Source: Paragordius varius
Taxonomy: Eukaryota > Nematomorpha
Reading direction: 5' to 3'
DNA: 64,000 nt
Assembly (NCBI GenBank): GCA_964247055.1
Contig: OZ176059.1
Coordinates: 2,418,001-2,482,000, forward strand
Within the stretch, counting starts at the first letter, position 1. Each line of letters opens with the position of its first letter. This document shows positions 1 through 13,500 of this stretch, one piece after another. The notes under the pieces were generated by a model. That model had not been told where the DNA came from. It worked only from the letters and a program-made list of their open reading frames with translations, and did no database searches. A program made the position numbers and the translations under genes.

Positions 1-3000
1 ATTGAGTATTGATAAATTAAACTACAATATTTAACAAGGATATCAATACCCATTCATGACCATCCAATGGCTTTGAATATGTGCTAATAATTTCACCAAG
101 CCGTGATTGTACAATAGTTTGAGCAGATTTATATATGAAATGCTTTAAAAACTTTTGAATATTAGACGCATTCTCGCAAAACGGTTTATTCATTATGTCA
201 AAAGGCCCACTAGCCTATTACCATGTGATTATATGCGTTTCTTCGAAGACTAATGATGTGCATATGTACCATTCTTTGTAAGTTATATGGATGCATAGCT
301 TTTGATATTATTAATTATGCCATCCTATTTTTAACAGACATCTTAAATACCCAAAGCTAAATAAATAATTTTGAAAATAGTTAGGATATTAAGACAAATA
401 CAAATATACGCCTGAGTGCATCTAACGAAAAAATTTTCATTCTGCCATTTTTAGCAATTTTTATGCCGCTAATCAGTAAATTATTAGATTAATAAATCCC
501 GATAATTATTATCATAGGTTCTGCATAACAGAAAAACCTTTCGCATTTCAAATATCTTACAAATATTAATATATAACTACAGTATCGTGACCAGATATTT
601 TTTTTAACGGAGTACAAAATTTAAACATATTTTGCCTGTTTTTACAACAACGGTGTGGTATATTACACAGGTTCTACAAAAAATACCCTGATTAACTATA
701 CAGATTCTTATAGGAAATCAGAATTATCATACTTTTGGTTTCAACCTTTACGAGTTAAGGAAGTTAGTTACACTTTTGTGGTAAGGGCTCAGTATAAAAT
801 TGCAAAGGTGGACAATATTTCAAATTTTTTCAAAAGCTAATTGCTTTATTTAAAATATATCACTAAAATATATCATATATAACAAATCAAAACAATATTT
901 TTAAAATTTTAAATTTTTAGATGTGGGCTCTGAAACCAAATTTTTTGGCTCTTTTGAAATAGACTATTCTCTTAAAATAAACGCAAAAATTGCATTGTGC
1001 AATATTTTAAATATAGGCTAAATTTTGACATCAACCAAATATATTTTTAGAAAAATGCATATTTTCAAAAATTTAATTTTTAGCAAAATTTTGTTGAAGT
1101 CAAAACACTATTTTGAGATGGAAAAGATAAACGGTTGAGATGTTATATATAATTTGATAATGCTAATACACCCAAAATTTTGATTGAAATATTAGTTCGT
1201 TTTCAAATTTATGTTAATAAAATTGGTTTTTTTACAAATTTACCAAAGCAAACACACTAAATTAAAATTCTTATAGTAATGTTCAACATCATCGAATTAT
1301 TTAGAAAAAGGGTTTTATATCTCAAATCGTTATGCAGTTTCCATCATTCATCGAAATAGTTAAAAGTACGCTTTAACAAACTCAAATATGTTTATGCAAA
1401 AAATTAAGAAAACTAATAAAAAAAAAGTTTAAATCATACCTCCCACCTAATGAGTATAGAAAATGTAACTCTGAATTAATTTATACGAAAAAAAGGTTGA
1501 AATCATATACCATATATAATAAATAAATAATATATTACGGGAATAACAATTTTATATATAATTTTCCGTTTGGTAATTATGACAAAAAATGAACTTTTCT
1601 AAGCTTGATCAAACGTTTATTAAAATAATCTAAATTAATTTTGTTAATTTTAAATTTTGAGGCTCTTTTTGCGGAAGTCCTGAGCGAAAGAGCCATTAGC
1701 CTGAATCTTGCGGTGGAATCCGAGATTTATAGTTTATCACTGCGCGAAAGGCTGAATCATAAGCAAATTGACCGATCCGAAATCCAATTTTCTGTATAAT
1801 TCGAGCAGGAAATAAAAAAATAATCATTTTAAAATAGGCCCATTCTTAGTTATTTACCGCAAAATAAACCATTTCTTTACAAATTAGGGGTTTTTTTTAC
1901 AGAGGGTACCATAAAACATAAAATAACTTTTTTGAATAATAAAAGGTATTTAATATATATTTATAAAAATTATATTTTTTATATCTTCCAAAAGCAGTAT
2001 AAAAGAGCGCAGTACAGTCGCAGTCTTTTTATGAAAATCCAGTACTGTACTGCAAAAAACAGCATATCTGGTCACATTAAACAAGAAAAATGCAAAACTT
2101 TCTCCATTAACCGTACTGGTAAATTTAATATTATAATTACTATTTATACATTTAAATAGGTATTGTCTTAAACTAGTTAAAGAATTAGACATTCTTTAAG
2201 ACTATTGGTTGTAAAAAATTATTTTTAGGTTTTTAAATATTTAATTGATTGAATTTATAGACTGCTATCGGTTTTTCTGGATATATGTTTGTAATGCGTC
2301 CTGCCGTTTTTTGAGTCAAAAGTTCGGACCGTAAAATGTGTTTGTCAACCTTGATCTAGAAATTGAGCTTTAAACTGGATAAATGATATATTATCTTATA
2401 AATGAACTTATTTTGTAACAAAATATTGCCTTTTAATCAATGTTATTGATTCCAAATATGGATTTTTAGCATTGTTGCTATTAAGGCTTCTTACCTTTTT
2501 GGGAGTTTTACAGATCCATTCATATATCTTATAAAGTATCTCTGTTATTGAAATAATAAGCATGCATTCTTTAGCCTTTAGGTGCATGTGTCAAATTTTT
2601 TTGTATTAATTTTCATCTCATAACATCTTCGTAACCAATTTTTTACTTTGGAGTCTTTTTAACGCTTATAGGACAGGCAAATAAAATATATTAATATAAA
2701 AGTAAGTAAACTTTGGTACTTTGAATTACATTCTACAAGCATTTTAAAAAAATAGATGTTTGCCTCAATTGTGTTTTGATATTATAATTTGGGACTTTGA
2801 AAGTTTAAACTGTAAAAAATAAATCCTGAAAAAATATTTTATTATTCAAAAAAAGAATATCAGCATATTTTCATCATTAAGGGGTATCGTTTTTCCCTAT
2901 TTTAATGGTAATTGTATTTGATGATCAAAATTTTGTTGTTTTGATATCATATTATAATTCATTTACCTTAAAAATTGGCTTACAATACATATTAAATAAT

Positions 3001-3269
3001 GCAATATTGAGGTACTTTTTTCATGGGTATGCATATACACTCCTATAATAAATTACGAAAACAATCCTTAATAAGTTGGCTTAGATTTCGTTTAACTACT
3101 TTTTTGAAGGCGGGAAATGGTCGATCATTACTTAAAAGATATTTTCATATATATTTATAATGACACATGCCCAAATATGGGATAATAATCATTAACATAA
3201 AATTCTCCAACAAAATTAGTTTATCCAATAAAAATATTAATGTGTCATAAAACAGACTTGTTACAGGGA
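1..3269. other. AT-rich intergenic or intronic DNA, no gene seen
   Basis: No exon-like conserved frame was found on either strand. A dispersed repeat lies at about 751-1,220 (entered separately). Short frames at 655 and 1932 have no family features and biased AT composition. Confidence 0.6.
751..1220 (+). repeat. Dispersed repeat D, copy 1
   Basis: Shares an ordered series of blocks with 27,989-28,480, such as cttttgtggtaag, acaatatttttaaaa, aaacgcaaaaat and ttatatataatttgat. Diverged, with no protein recognised. Confidence 0.55.
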
Positions 3270-4322
3270 TACGGATTGTTGGTTGATATTCCACTACTTT
3301 TAAATCCTATTTTGCATAAATTATATACTTAATAATTCGCACTCATGTAAGAATCCAAAATAAAACAGTATAAATTTTTTACACATTCATAAACCAGATG
3401 ACAAAAAAATGTAAAAATATAAAACAATATTTTTTGGTTTTATGTTGATATATAAGTTTTTTTTACTGAATAAAATATGGATGTTAAGATTTTAATAGTG
3501 AGTTTAGGTAGTATAAATATAGTATCATCAAATATTTTTTTTAAATGTGTCAAAAGAAAAACGCCATCTTTTGAGCTTAAATTATATAGAAATCCTAACT
3601 ATATGATTTTAGGCTATTGAAAATATCTCCTAAAATGATAATAAACTATAATATTTCAAATTTTATCATTATTTTTTGATTTACCCTAATTTTCACTTTT
3701 TGCCCGATTTCGATTTTCTCTCAATATTTCAAAAACCAGGTTGTTAGCAAATAAAATTTTTTTCGGCAAATGAATACGCTGGTCATTAGCTATCTCACAA
3801 AAAAAAATTTTCGTTAAATCAAAATGACCCGCTTATATATATATATATATACATATATTGTGTGCAAAAACAGAGGGTTAATTTTTTTAACAAAATTTTT
3901 TTTATCATGAGATAGCTTATAACAAGTTAACATTTGCCGCAAAACTTTTAATTTGTTGACGACCTAGTTTTTGAAATATTAAGAGAAAATAGAAATAGGG
4001 CAAAAAAAATTAATAATTAAGGATAATTTAAATAATAATGATGTTGAGATATTATCGTTGATAATCTATAAAACTATAGAAAATAATTTTTTTAATTATT
4101 TACTTTCTAAGCTAACTATTAAAATGTTAACATTCATATTTTTTTCAAAAAAATTTCTATGTCAAAATAAAACTAAAAATAGTGTTTTTTGTAATCTGGT
4201 TTATAAGTTTATGAAAAATTTATACTGTTTTATTTTGGAATCTTAAATGAGTGGGAGTTATAAAGTATATAATACATGCAAAATAGATTTAAAAGTAGTG
4301 GAATATCAACTAACAATCCGTA
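3270..4322. repeat. Large inverted repeat, arms about 460-560 bp, (TA)n at the centre
   Basis: Left arm from tacggattgttggttgatat (3270) to about 3,835; right arm about 3,862-4,322 is its reverse complement. The centre is a short (TA)n tract. The sequence can fold into one long hairpin, as in foldback elements. No coding frame is convincing in either arm. Confidence 0.75.
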
Positions 4323-4364
4323 GAAATCCATGTACAGGTTTATTATAACACAAATTAATAACTG

Positions 4365-4916
4365 GGATATGTACAGATATTTGGTTGTTCCGCTAATTAA
4401 AAATTCTATTTTGCATAAAATATACACTTTATAACTTCAATTCATGTAAGATTCCAAAATAGAACAATATAAATTTTTTGCACACTCATAAACCAGATGA
4501 CAGAAAAATAAAAAACAATATTTTTTAGTTTCATTTTGTCTTAGTAGTTTTTTTAACCGAATAAAATATGAATGTTAAGATTTTAATAGTGAGTTTAGCT
4601 AGTAAATAATTAAAAAAATTATTTTAATATAGTTTCATAAAATTAATTAACGTTTAAGTGCGTTAAGAGAAAAACGTCATTTTTTGAACTGAGATTTTAT
4701 GGAAACCCTATTTATATGATGGCTATTTATATGAAAATACCTCCTAAAATGATAATCACCCAACTATAATTATTTTTTGAATTATCCTTAATTTTCATTT
4801 TTGCCTTATTTTGAATATCTCTTAATTCAAAAACTAGTTCATAAATAAATATAAAATTTATAGGGCAAATGAATACGCTGGTTAAGCTATCTCATGAGAA
4901 AAAATTTTTTTGCCAC

Positions 4917-4946
<30 letters not shown>
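4365..4946 (+). repeat. Third arm of the 3.27-kb inverted repeat, direct orientation
   Basis: The stretch gatatttggttgttccgc through tcatgagaaaaaattt repeats the left arm of the neighbouring inverted repeat in direct orientation with scattered differences, and again ends at a (TA)n tract (about 4,920-4,946). Arms two and three form a second potential hairpin. Confidence 0.65.
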
Positions 4947-4947
<1 letters not shown>

Positions 4948-7007
4948 TTTACAGTGGTATTCACAATCAGCCACTAAGCCGCATGCGGCACAGAAATGGT
5001 TTTCATTGCCCTAAACTATTATTACCTAATTTTTTTAAATAGAAGGTTGTTTTGGAATACACATAAGTGATAAATTATTATTAATTTTGATTATTTAATT
5101 TTTTTATTTGGTTAAAATTTCGTAAGTTTAATTATATTGAAATTATATTATGGATATATTTTACGGTTTTTTGCTCGAAATTAATTACCTATATTATGCT
5201 TGTTCAAAATTAGAGAATATATGGCGAATATTAGGCAACTTATGCAATTCGGTTTCGATCAAGCGCATGTAGTTGGATCTCAATAATATTTCCAATTTAG
5301 GAGTCTCATTCAAAACTCAGAAAAGAAAATATATTGAGTTTTGGCAAGATATGTCAAGAACTAAAAAAAACATATTTATATTATTCATATTTTCTACCGT
5401 CCCCCAAATCGTTATTTTAAAAATACGTAGAGAAATCGGTCCGAAGCTCATATGGATGATTTAAATTTGTCCTGTTATGATAAAAAACAGTTTGTATAAA
5501 ATTGTTGATTATTTTGGGCGGTAATTAATAAATGTCATTATCAAAAAAATTTCGTATGCTAAATGAAACAAGTGACATTGAAGTTGCTATTTGTATGCTA
5601 CCCGCAAAAAAACTCGTTCTGATTATATATACAAATATCTGCATACGTGTCAATCGGCTGTGTTGTTGGTATCATATAATGTTGGCCCTTGAGACAAAAA
5701 ATGTTTTTTATCGGCCGGTCAATTTTTTTGGTGAGTATGACTGGTATATAGAGAATTAAAAAATTTATATCCCTTAATTTTGTACAAATTTTTTATATAT
5801 ATCATCAAGTAATAGAAAAATTTATAAAGCTATCTTTAATATCTAATTATACCGATCGAATTTATTAAAAAATAGCTTATTAACATCAAATATTTAAGGT
5901 TCAATTTTTAAATTGTATAGGAATTTTAATCTACAAAATAATAAAATTCCAATATTTTTATTTTAAAAAACAATTTCATAAACTAACCTATAGGTCCAGA
6001 TAAAAATTTGTGGTCAACATAAAGGAATAGACGCGGTGCTGTACATAACGTTTATTATAAATGTTAAAAAATTATTTTATTATATGTTCCCTTAATTAAT
6101 AGGTGATTTTTGCATATATTCCTTAAATAGATGGCCTTTAAAATTCTATCGATAGCATGGACCAAAGATTAAATATTTTTTTGGATATTTGCTATTGTAA
6201 GCTTAGGCATTCAAATTTTGACTAATTGGTACAATATATAGTTCAAAAGGTTTATATAAAATAAATTATTTATAGGGTAAAATATGGCCCTTTTTATGTG
6301 AACTAACAGCAAAGGCCAGTTTGACTAATGATGCAAACTGCAATTTTTGCAAATTTTATTGAATTTTCTATTGAATAAAAATATAATAAGTTGCATAATA
6401 GATATCTATCTCTTAATTTTATTAATCAAGCTCGTTTGATTTGTTCCTTTCAGCCTAATTAACTTTTTTAATTTAAAAATTCTAACCCATACACAATATT
6501 TATGCATTATTAACTAAAATTTGGTTTGAAATAAAAAGTTTTCATAAAAAATTTTTTGGCAAAAGAGGAAATACCTTTTCAACCCACAATTTTCCCATAT
6601 AAAGCATTTAATTTAATAACTATTTTTAATTTTATATGATTGAGTGTTAAATGCGTTATCAATTCACATATCTATAGCTTAATTTGGAATCCAATAAGAT
6701 GGCCTGTATTTTAATAGGAAAAATTAGGTTTTAAAAAAGTATGTTTGTTTTTTGGAAAAAATATTTGTCCTAATGATTTTAAATTTTGTCTCTATAATTC
6801 ATTTTTTACTGCAAAAGGATTCAGATATAAAAATTTGGTGCCGTGATTGATTTTACACGTTTTTATATGCCTCAGTTCTTTTCTATACTCTCTATGGTAT
6901 TATTGAACACTATTTCAAACAAAAAGGGATATTAAAAATTTGGATAGAGCCAAAACACCTATCAATACATTGTAATTTACACATAATATTGGATTAACAA
7001 AAAATTA
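4947..7007. other. No gene seen; two short anonymous frames
   Basis: The stretch 5,220-5,760 has several short open frames (near 5273-5464 and 5532-5759) in slightly less AT-biased sequence and could be a decayed transposon gene, but no conserved motif was recognised. The rest is featureless. Confidence 0.4.
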
Positions 7008-7171
7008 CCGTAGCGTATGGCATAAAACAATATTAGTCCATAAAAAATGTTTTTTTTTAAAAAAAACAAAGGGCTATTATGGATATGGGTATATGCAACT
7101 AGGCTTGTTTTTTAAAAAAACATTTTTTCATTTCTTTGTGGATTAATATTGTTTTATGCCATACACTACTG
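7008..7171. mobile_element. Family C miniature transposon
   Basis: Ends ccgtagcgtatggcataaaa and its complement ttttatgccatacactactg are flanked by TA on both sides. Inner arms contain attagtccata and a poly-T/poly-A pair. The architecture suits a Tc1/mariner-type non-autonomous element. Confidence 0.8.
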
Positions 7172-9610
7172 TAATTTTACGAAATGGTAGCCAAAGGCTT
7201 CACACATTTGCAATTCATTACATGATGTAAAAAATGTAAATAAGAAATTTATTCAAGATGGTCAGCAATAAATGCAAAAATATAATAATGACAAATAGTT
7301 ATGTAATAAAGGTAATTAAAAATTAAAGTAATTAAATAAAAAAATGCATATAAAAACAAGGTAACAAAAAATCAACAAAAATGGACAATAAAAATATGGT
7401 CAAGTCGAATTAGAGGGGTGATTAACGTCCGAAAATAACATTAAATTACAATATAAAATAAAATAAGTATTGTTAACAAATTAAAATGTAATGTTAATGA
7501 ATATAAGCAGAGTAGGCAAATAACGCAAAAAAATAGCATGATGAAAATAAATGCCCTTAAATATCAAGAAAATTAATTTATAAAATAAATATAAATATGT
7601 GTCAATAGCAAAAATCAAAAAAGGATCAGGATATAATTGAAAATATTGTGCAAAAAAGTACCAATCAGACTGATCTCACTTATCTTGCATATGAAATTAT
7701 TCTTTTCAATATATATTTGTATAATTCTGTTGAAAATATTTAGATTTATAGTATTATAACATGTATAAAATTTAGCATTTGTGTACATTTTTTAAGCTAA
7801 AGGCTTATTCAAGAAAAAGTATACTGGGTAATGTGATTCATTTTATTAATGGTAAATTAATTTTATATTTTAAATACATATATATATATATATATATATA
7901 TATCATTTTGTAGATAAATGTTGAAATGTATTTATCATGTCTCTAACCCTATTACGCTTAATTGTTGTATTATTCATATTAATAATGTTATTGGCTGTCG
8001 TCTTGTCAGTTCGTATTATTTCATTGATTGGTTCCTTAATAACTGGCAATGATCCATCATTTAATTTTACGTTTGTTTGTATCTCAGTCATAGCTGATAA
8101 TAGAGGTGAGCCATTCTAATATATAATATACATATTAGCATTTCAATGTTGATAATTCAACATTATAGTTGCCAATTGGCACCACAGTAGTGTATGGAAA
8201 AAACAACAAAAAGTTGAAATTGAACAATAATATACAATCTTACAACAGCTATGGACAAAATTTTTTGTTGTTTTTTCCAATACACTTCTGCTTTGTCCCG
8301 ATTAAACAACTCTAGTGTGTGAATGAGTCAGCTTTAAAATGCATACTATATACAAGATTTTTTTAATATCATAAGAATATCAAGAAATGGGTGATGAATT
8401 AATTGATGATCATATAACATTTTATTGGTTATTATTCCGGTAATCGAAAAATGAATAGCCATTTTTTTGGTTAAAACTACCCAAAAAAACCCAATGCATA
8501 GGAATAAAAAAGTTCTTAGGACCATTTGAAGCGCATATATTAACTAGAACCTAATAACACCATAAAAAAATATTTTATTGCGTATGGACGTTTTTCTCGA
8601 AAACCTTTTGTTTATATAAATAAAGGCAATTTTAATATTAACTATTGTTTTACTGCGTAGTTTTTTCCAGTTATTTTTCTTGTTTAAATAGTTCCATTGT
8701 GTAAATTAATTAGAGGGAGGGGGGAGTTTAGATTATTCTCATTTTCTTTCAAAAAATTTTTCCAACGCCCAAAACTACATCATGTATGTCCGAATTTGTT
8801 CATTAGATGGGATAGATGTATACTACAAAGTTATCATGGAATGCTCGCGTGATTACCCCTTTACCCATGGAATTCAAAAAATAAATTTATTAGCATTAGT
8901 GATTCTTAGTGGTCCAAAACTAATTATTAATCTTTTGTTTTTTTAAAATAATTAAATAGTATTTAAATGAACATTTAAAGGTAAATTAGGCCTGGACAGG
9001 AAGGCAGACGACTGTATTAGTATACTATTCTCATGATAAAATTTGGGATCCTTAACCTTTAATCATAAAAAGGGAATAATCTAAACACCAGGCGTGTCCA
9101 ATACAAATGGCTTTGCGGGCCGAATTTCAGGCTTCAAAAAATTCAACGGGTGGCTAACATATGGGAATTAATTAATATAAAACTACTGTGTAGAATTCTA
9201 TTTATTTTGCCCATCATTTTTACGAATTCATTGCCTTAAGTCAAAAAGAACTATTAACAAAATTTGTTTAAAAAATAATTTTTACTTTAATTTCATACAA
9301 AATTCAACATTTACTTAAAAATGTATGCATATTTTTTGTCCCTATATTTTAAGTTTGTTTATAGGCAACCGATAATCAAAAGGAGGCAAAATTAATCAGT
9401 TGTTCGATACCCTTTTGGTTTTACGAAATATATCATTGATATTTATTTTGGATATCCTATACTGTATCTAAAAAAATACCTTATTTATAAAATTATAAAC
9501 ATATCTTCCCTACAAATATAAGAATAGTAAACACCAATAATTTAAAATCGAGGAATAAATAGCAGTTGTTCCAACAATTCAAATTATTTGTGAGCAAAAC
9601 TGAAATACAA

Positions 9611-9647
<37 letters not shown>

Positions 9648-10302
9648 TTATTTTTTCGCAAAACCGGGGATAATAATATTATATATACAACATTTCCTTG
9701 CAGAAATATATAATCCTTATCATTTAATATTTATTTAGGGAAAATTAAATATTCAATTTACCTCGGAAGCAAATTCCAATTGTTGTACCATTTCATCACT
9801 TGATAGCGAGTTGTTACGTGTTGACCATGGTCTTTTGTTTCTATATATATATATATATAACAATTAACAACGCATCTTATAAAGCATTAACCACTATAAA
9901 CCAAATGGCTACAGATTTAATAGGAATTTTATTTTTTATACAATTTTAAAAAAATGCATTGGCAAAAATATATATCACACCGAACAGAGCGATATAAAAA
10001 TAATTTACCGAAACACAATTTTCGGGTCCCAATCTCTACCTTTTTAATATAAACACTTAAATATATTATTATGATTCAATTAAATTTGGAAGCTTTGACA
10101 ATATTATGTAACTTCACAAAATCTAATTAAAACAGTGATGATAATTTAATTCAGATAAATTATAAGTAAAGAATCAATAAGTTGTCAACTAATTTAATTT
10201 CTTTTGGTTTTCACTGTTCTGAATCATTTATTCTCCCCTCTAAATCCCAAAATAAAAAAACCAGTGAATCAATAAAAAATCATATAATTGGATATATATA
10301 TA
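7172..10302. other. No gene seen; (TA)n tracts and repeat fragments
   Basis: Contains (TA)n near 7,878-7,903, 9,617-9,645 and 9,843-9,858, a miniature element at 8185-8290, and a fragment near 9,088-9,135 (caggcgtgtccaatac...ggctttgcgggccgaat) that resembles a hAT-MITE end. Frames at 7903-8119 on both strands are chance. Confidence 0.5.
8185..8290. mobile_element. Family C-like miniature element, variant ends
   Basis: Starts cagtagtgtatggaaaaaac and ends ttttttccaatacacttctg, an inverted pair about 106 bp apart. The same end sequence is amplified in tandem at 49,375-49,990. Confidence 0.6.
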
Positions 10303-10523
10303 GTCATGTATCCTTTATTTTCTCAAAAATTTTTTTTCGTTAAATGGGTATATATATTTGGTAAAGAATGGAAAAAACAAGAGCTATATGGTATTTTTAT
10401 ACTTTTTGATCAATATGATATTGTTAATACCATAGAGCTCTTGTTTTTATCCATTCTTTAACAAATATTTACACCCATTTAAAGAAAGAAAATAAATTTT
10501 ATAAAAAATAAAGGATAGACTGT
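10303..10523. repeat. Inverted repeat in the 3' flank of the minus-strand gene
   Basis: Arms about 10,303-10,395 and 10,418-10,523 share aagaatgga, aaacaagagct, atggtatt and cctttatttt in opposite orientation. If the transcript extends past the stop at 10,559 this would form a strong hairpin in its 3' UTR. It is probably a miniature transposon. Confidence 0.6.
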
Positions 10524-10546
10524 ATGTATTTATGTACAAAAGTAAT

Positions 10547-10552
10547 TTTAAT
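10547..10552 (-). terminator. Possible polyadenylation hexamer ATTAAA
   Basis: On the minus strand ATTAAA lies within about ten bases of the stop codon at 10559. In sequence this AT-rich, such a match is weak evidence by itself. Confidence 0.2.
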
Positions 10553-10558
10553 CCTTTC

Positions 10559-13500
10559 TTACTGTTTAATCAAAGATAGTGATGATGATGATGTAACGCA
10601 CATGGTTAGCGGATCATTTTTACTGACCTGTAACATTGACAACCGGTTTTCCGTCATAACCGGTGTTTCATAACCGCTATTAATAGAAGAAGCGGGTAAT
10701 ATTCGATTACTTACCCCTAGAGCTTTAGCATGTAAGGGTGGCTTATTATTCGTAATAGCTTTCTGTTTAACGTTCTTATCTCGTTGTCGACTGCATGGTT
10801 GTGGTATATTATTAATATGATTATTGGGGCTAGGTTGCAGTATAAAACAAGATTTTGGTCGAGCCGTAAGTATAGGGGGATGTTCACGCATTATATTGTG
10901 GGGCGTCTTTTTATCTTGTATATACAGTTAGTGTGAGTAAAGTAATAAATTGGGACTTTTTTCCCTAATTTTTGCCAGAAGGCATTAATAAATACGGCAA
11001 AGGGCAATATAATTGGCAAATAATTTTTTTTATGTTTATTACTGGATATGCTATCTAGCATATCTGATCAAATAAAAACTGGCAATAGACTTTCATTCAT
11101 ATTATATATATATATATATATATATATTGTGTGTGTTAATATGTTTTGTTAGATATTAATACCCTATTAATATGTTTTGTAAGATATTAATACCCTAAAA
11201 AATAGTTTACTAACAGTCCAAAATCCGACAAATAACAATTTTATATTATTTTACTATAAATAAAAAAAATATAATCCAAACATGGTTAACAGATCTTTAA
11301 TCTCTTTGTAAAAAAACTGCAATATTATTTAAGCGCATAATTAGTCTTAAATATGTTTGCTGTATAAATTAACTTTTGAATCGTCTGCGCTAAACATAAA
11401 TGAATTTATCATATTTTATTTTAATTCATTTCGATCCAGTGTTTTACACATAAAAGAGATTTTTAACTGTATATACCTCCTTTGAATTGGTCCTTTGTAT
11501 CAATGGACGATATAAAATTAATCTCGGGTCCAAGGCTGTTATCACTTTTTGGTGAAGGAAAACATACATAATTTTTGCTCTTTGGGAGGGTGCTATTGTT
11601 TCTTTCACCAATGTTTATAATGCCGCGAGTATCATGAAATATAGGGTTTGTAATGATACTCGATTGTACCTTATCATCAATGTTATGGTGTTGAGGAGTA
11701 GTTGTAACAAATAATGAAGAATATGATGATGATGATGATGAGTCAACACTATTTTTATGAGTGTCCTGCTTTTTATCATTATCATAATGGGTTGTTTTAA
11801 CATAATTTTGTGTTGGTAATTTCAGTACTATGTTAGTGGCTGTTGAAACGCGCCTATTAAATAATAAGCCATCATTAATGGGAGAAATATTCGTATCTGA
11901 AGCGCATGTAGGCACCTTTTGGGGATCCCTAAGTATAAAACCATTGTAAACGTATGTTGTTGATGGCTCAATAGTAGTATTACGTTGTGATGATGTTGAA
12001 ATAGTACCAGTATTTGTGGTTGAAGTGTTAGAACTGGTTATTAAGGCTATTACTTGGGAATTTGAATTAAACTTATTGTCATTAAAGTTATTTGTAAAAC
12101 TATCCTTTTCAATCTTCTTGGAACTTGTCAAGGGATCATTAGAATTATTAATTAATGGTGAATGAGTTGTGGTAGGATTATGAGAGGACGGACACCCAGG
12201 CCTTGTAGGTGATTCTAAATGCGTTATAAATACGTTAATATCCTTGTTTTTGGGTTTTCTTTCATTAACGGTATCATTGGTAGTTGCGTTGGAGAGATGC
12301 CTCTCAGATATATTTTGTGTGTTAGATTCCCATAAACGATTGATTTCAGATAGAATATCGTTTTCATTGCTAATGTATGGTGGATTTGTCTCAATTACAT
12401 CCAAATGCTTACTTGGACAGGTAGGTAGGCAAACAGTGTCAACATATGCGCCGTTGTTTTGCTTTAAATTATTGTCATTATTAACATGATTTGTACCAGG
12501 GTAATCGATTTTAGGTTCATATTTAGACATTTTATCATTATTTATTTTGGGGCTTTTGTTTGATAAGTTATTTAAAGGTCCAGTAGTATCATTTTTATCA
12601 CAATAAATCTGTTTACCCATGCCACTAGTTTTGGGAAACAACGATGAAACAGACAATGGCGAAAGTGGGAATAAAAATTCCCCTAAATCATCGGCCGTAT
12701 TTGCCCGAGTGTAACGAGTAGATACACTATATCCTTTAACTCTGTTTGTATTCGGGGAAGAATCATTACTTTTACTAAAAATATTATAAGTATTAGGATC
12801 ATCTCTAACAAGTAAAACATCCTTATTATTATTATTGTGGTTCTTGTCAACAATATCATGATTATCATTTTTTGAAAGATTGCCATTCGGAGAAGGGCCT
12901 ATTTGCATAGAACTAAAAGAGCTTTTATCATTTTCACATGATAAGGACGTGTGATTTTTAGCTTCGTTTTTAGTTATATCGAGCTGTATAGGTCCACACT
13001 TACGCCGAAGTGAGCACCGAAGTTTAGCCAATAACGATGTTTTAGCTGATGGGACATATCGGTTCCTATGAAGAGGAACGGATGACTGATTCTTGCTTTC
13101 ATTAATGGTACAGTCATGTGGTTTGTTGCAAAGATTATCTAATGGTGAATCATTTCCAAAAGTATATAAGGATGATGAAATATTAGGGTTTGATTCTGTG
13201 GTCAAATTAGTTTGAGTGTGACCGATTACATTGCGTTTCTGAGTTTTTGCCAGGAAAACCTGCATTTTTGACATATCAATCATGTTATTACAAACAGGTG
13301 CGGAATTACAAGTTATAATATCAAGGTCATCTGTGACAAGATTATTCTTAATGGTACTTTGTGAAAATACATCATCATTCTCTAAAGGAGCTAATTGGTC
13401 CCCTTTATTGTTTGTATGGCTTTGAGATGATAGATTATTATTATTATTGCTACATGAATGTAACATAATCATGGATTGACTCATTTTTGACATGACGTTC

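Noticed and set aside
12244-12489. Plus-strand frame opposite the 3.1-kb exon
   Set aside because: It is an antisense shadow of a frame that is better supported by splice phase and length.
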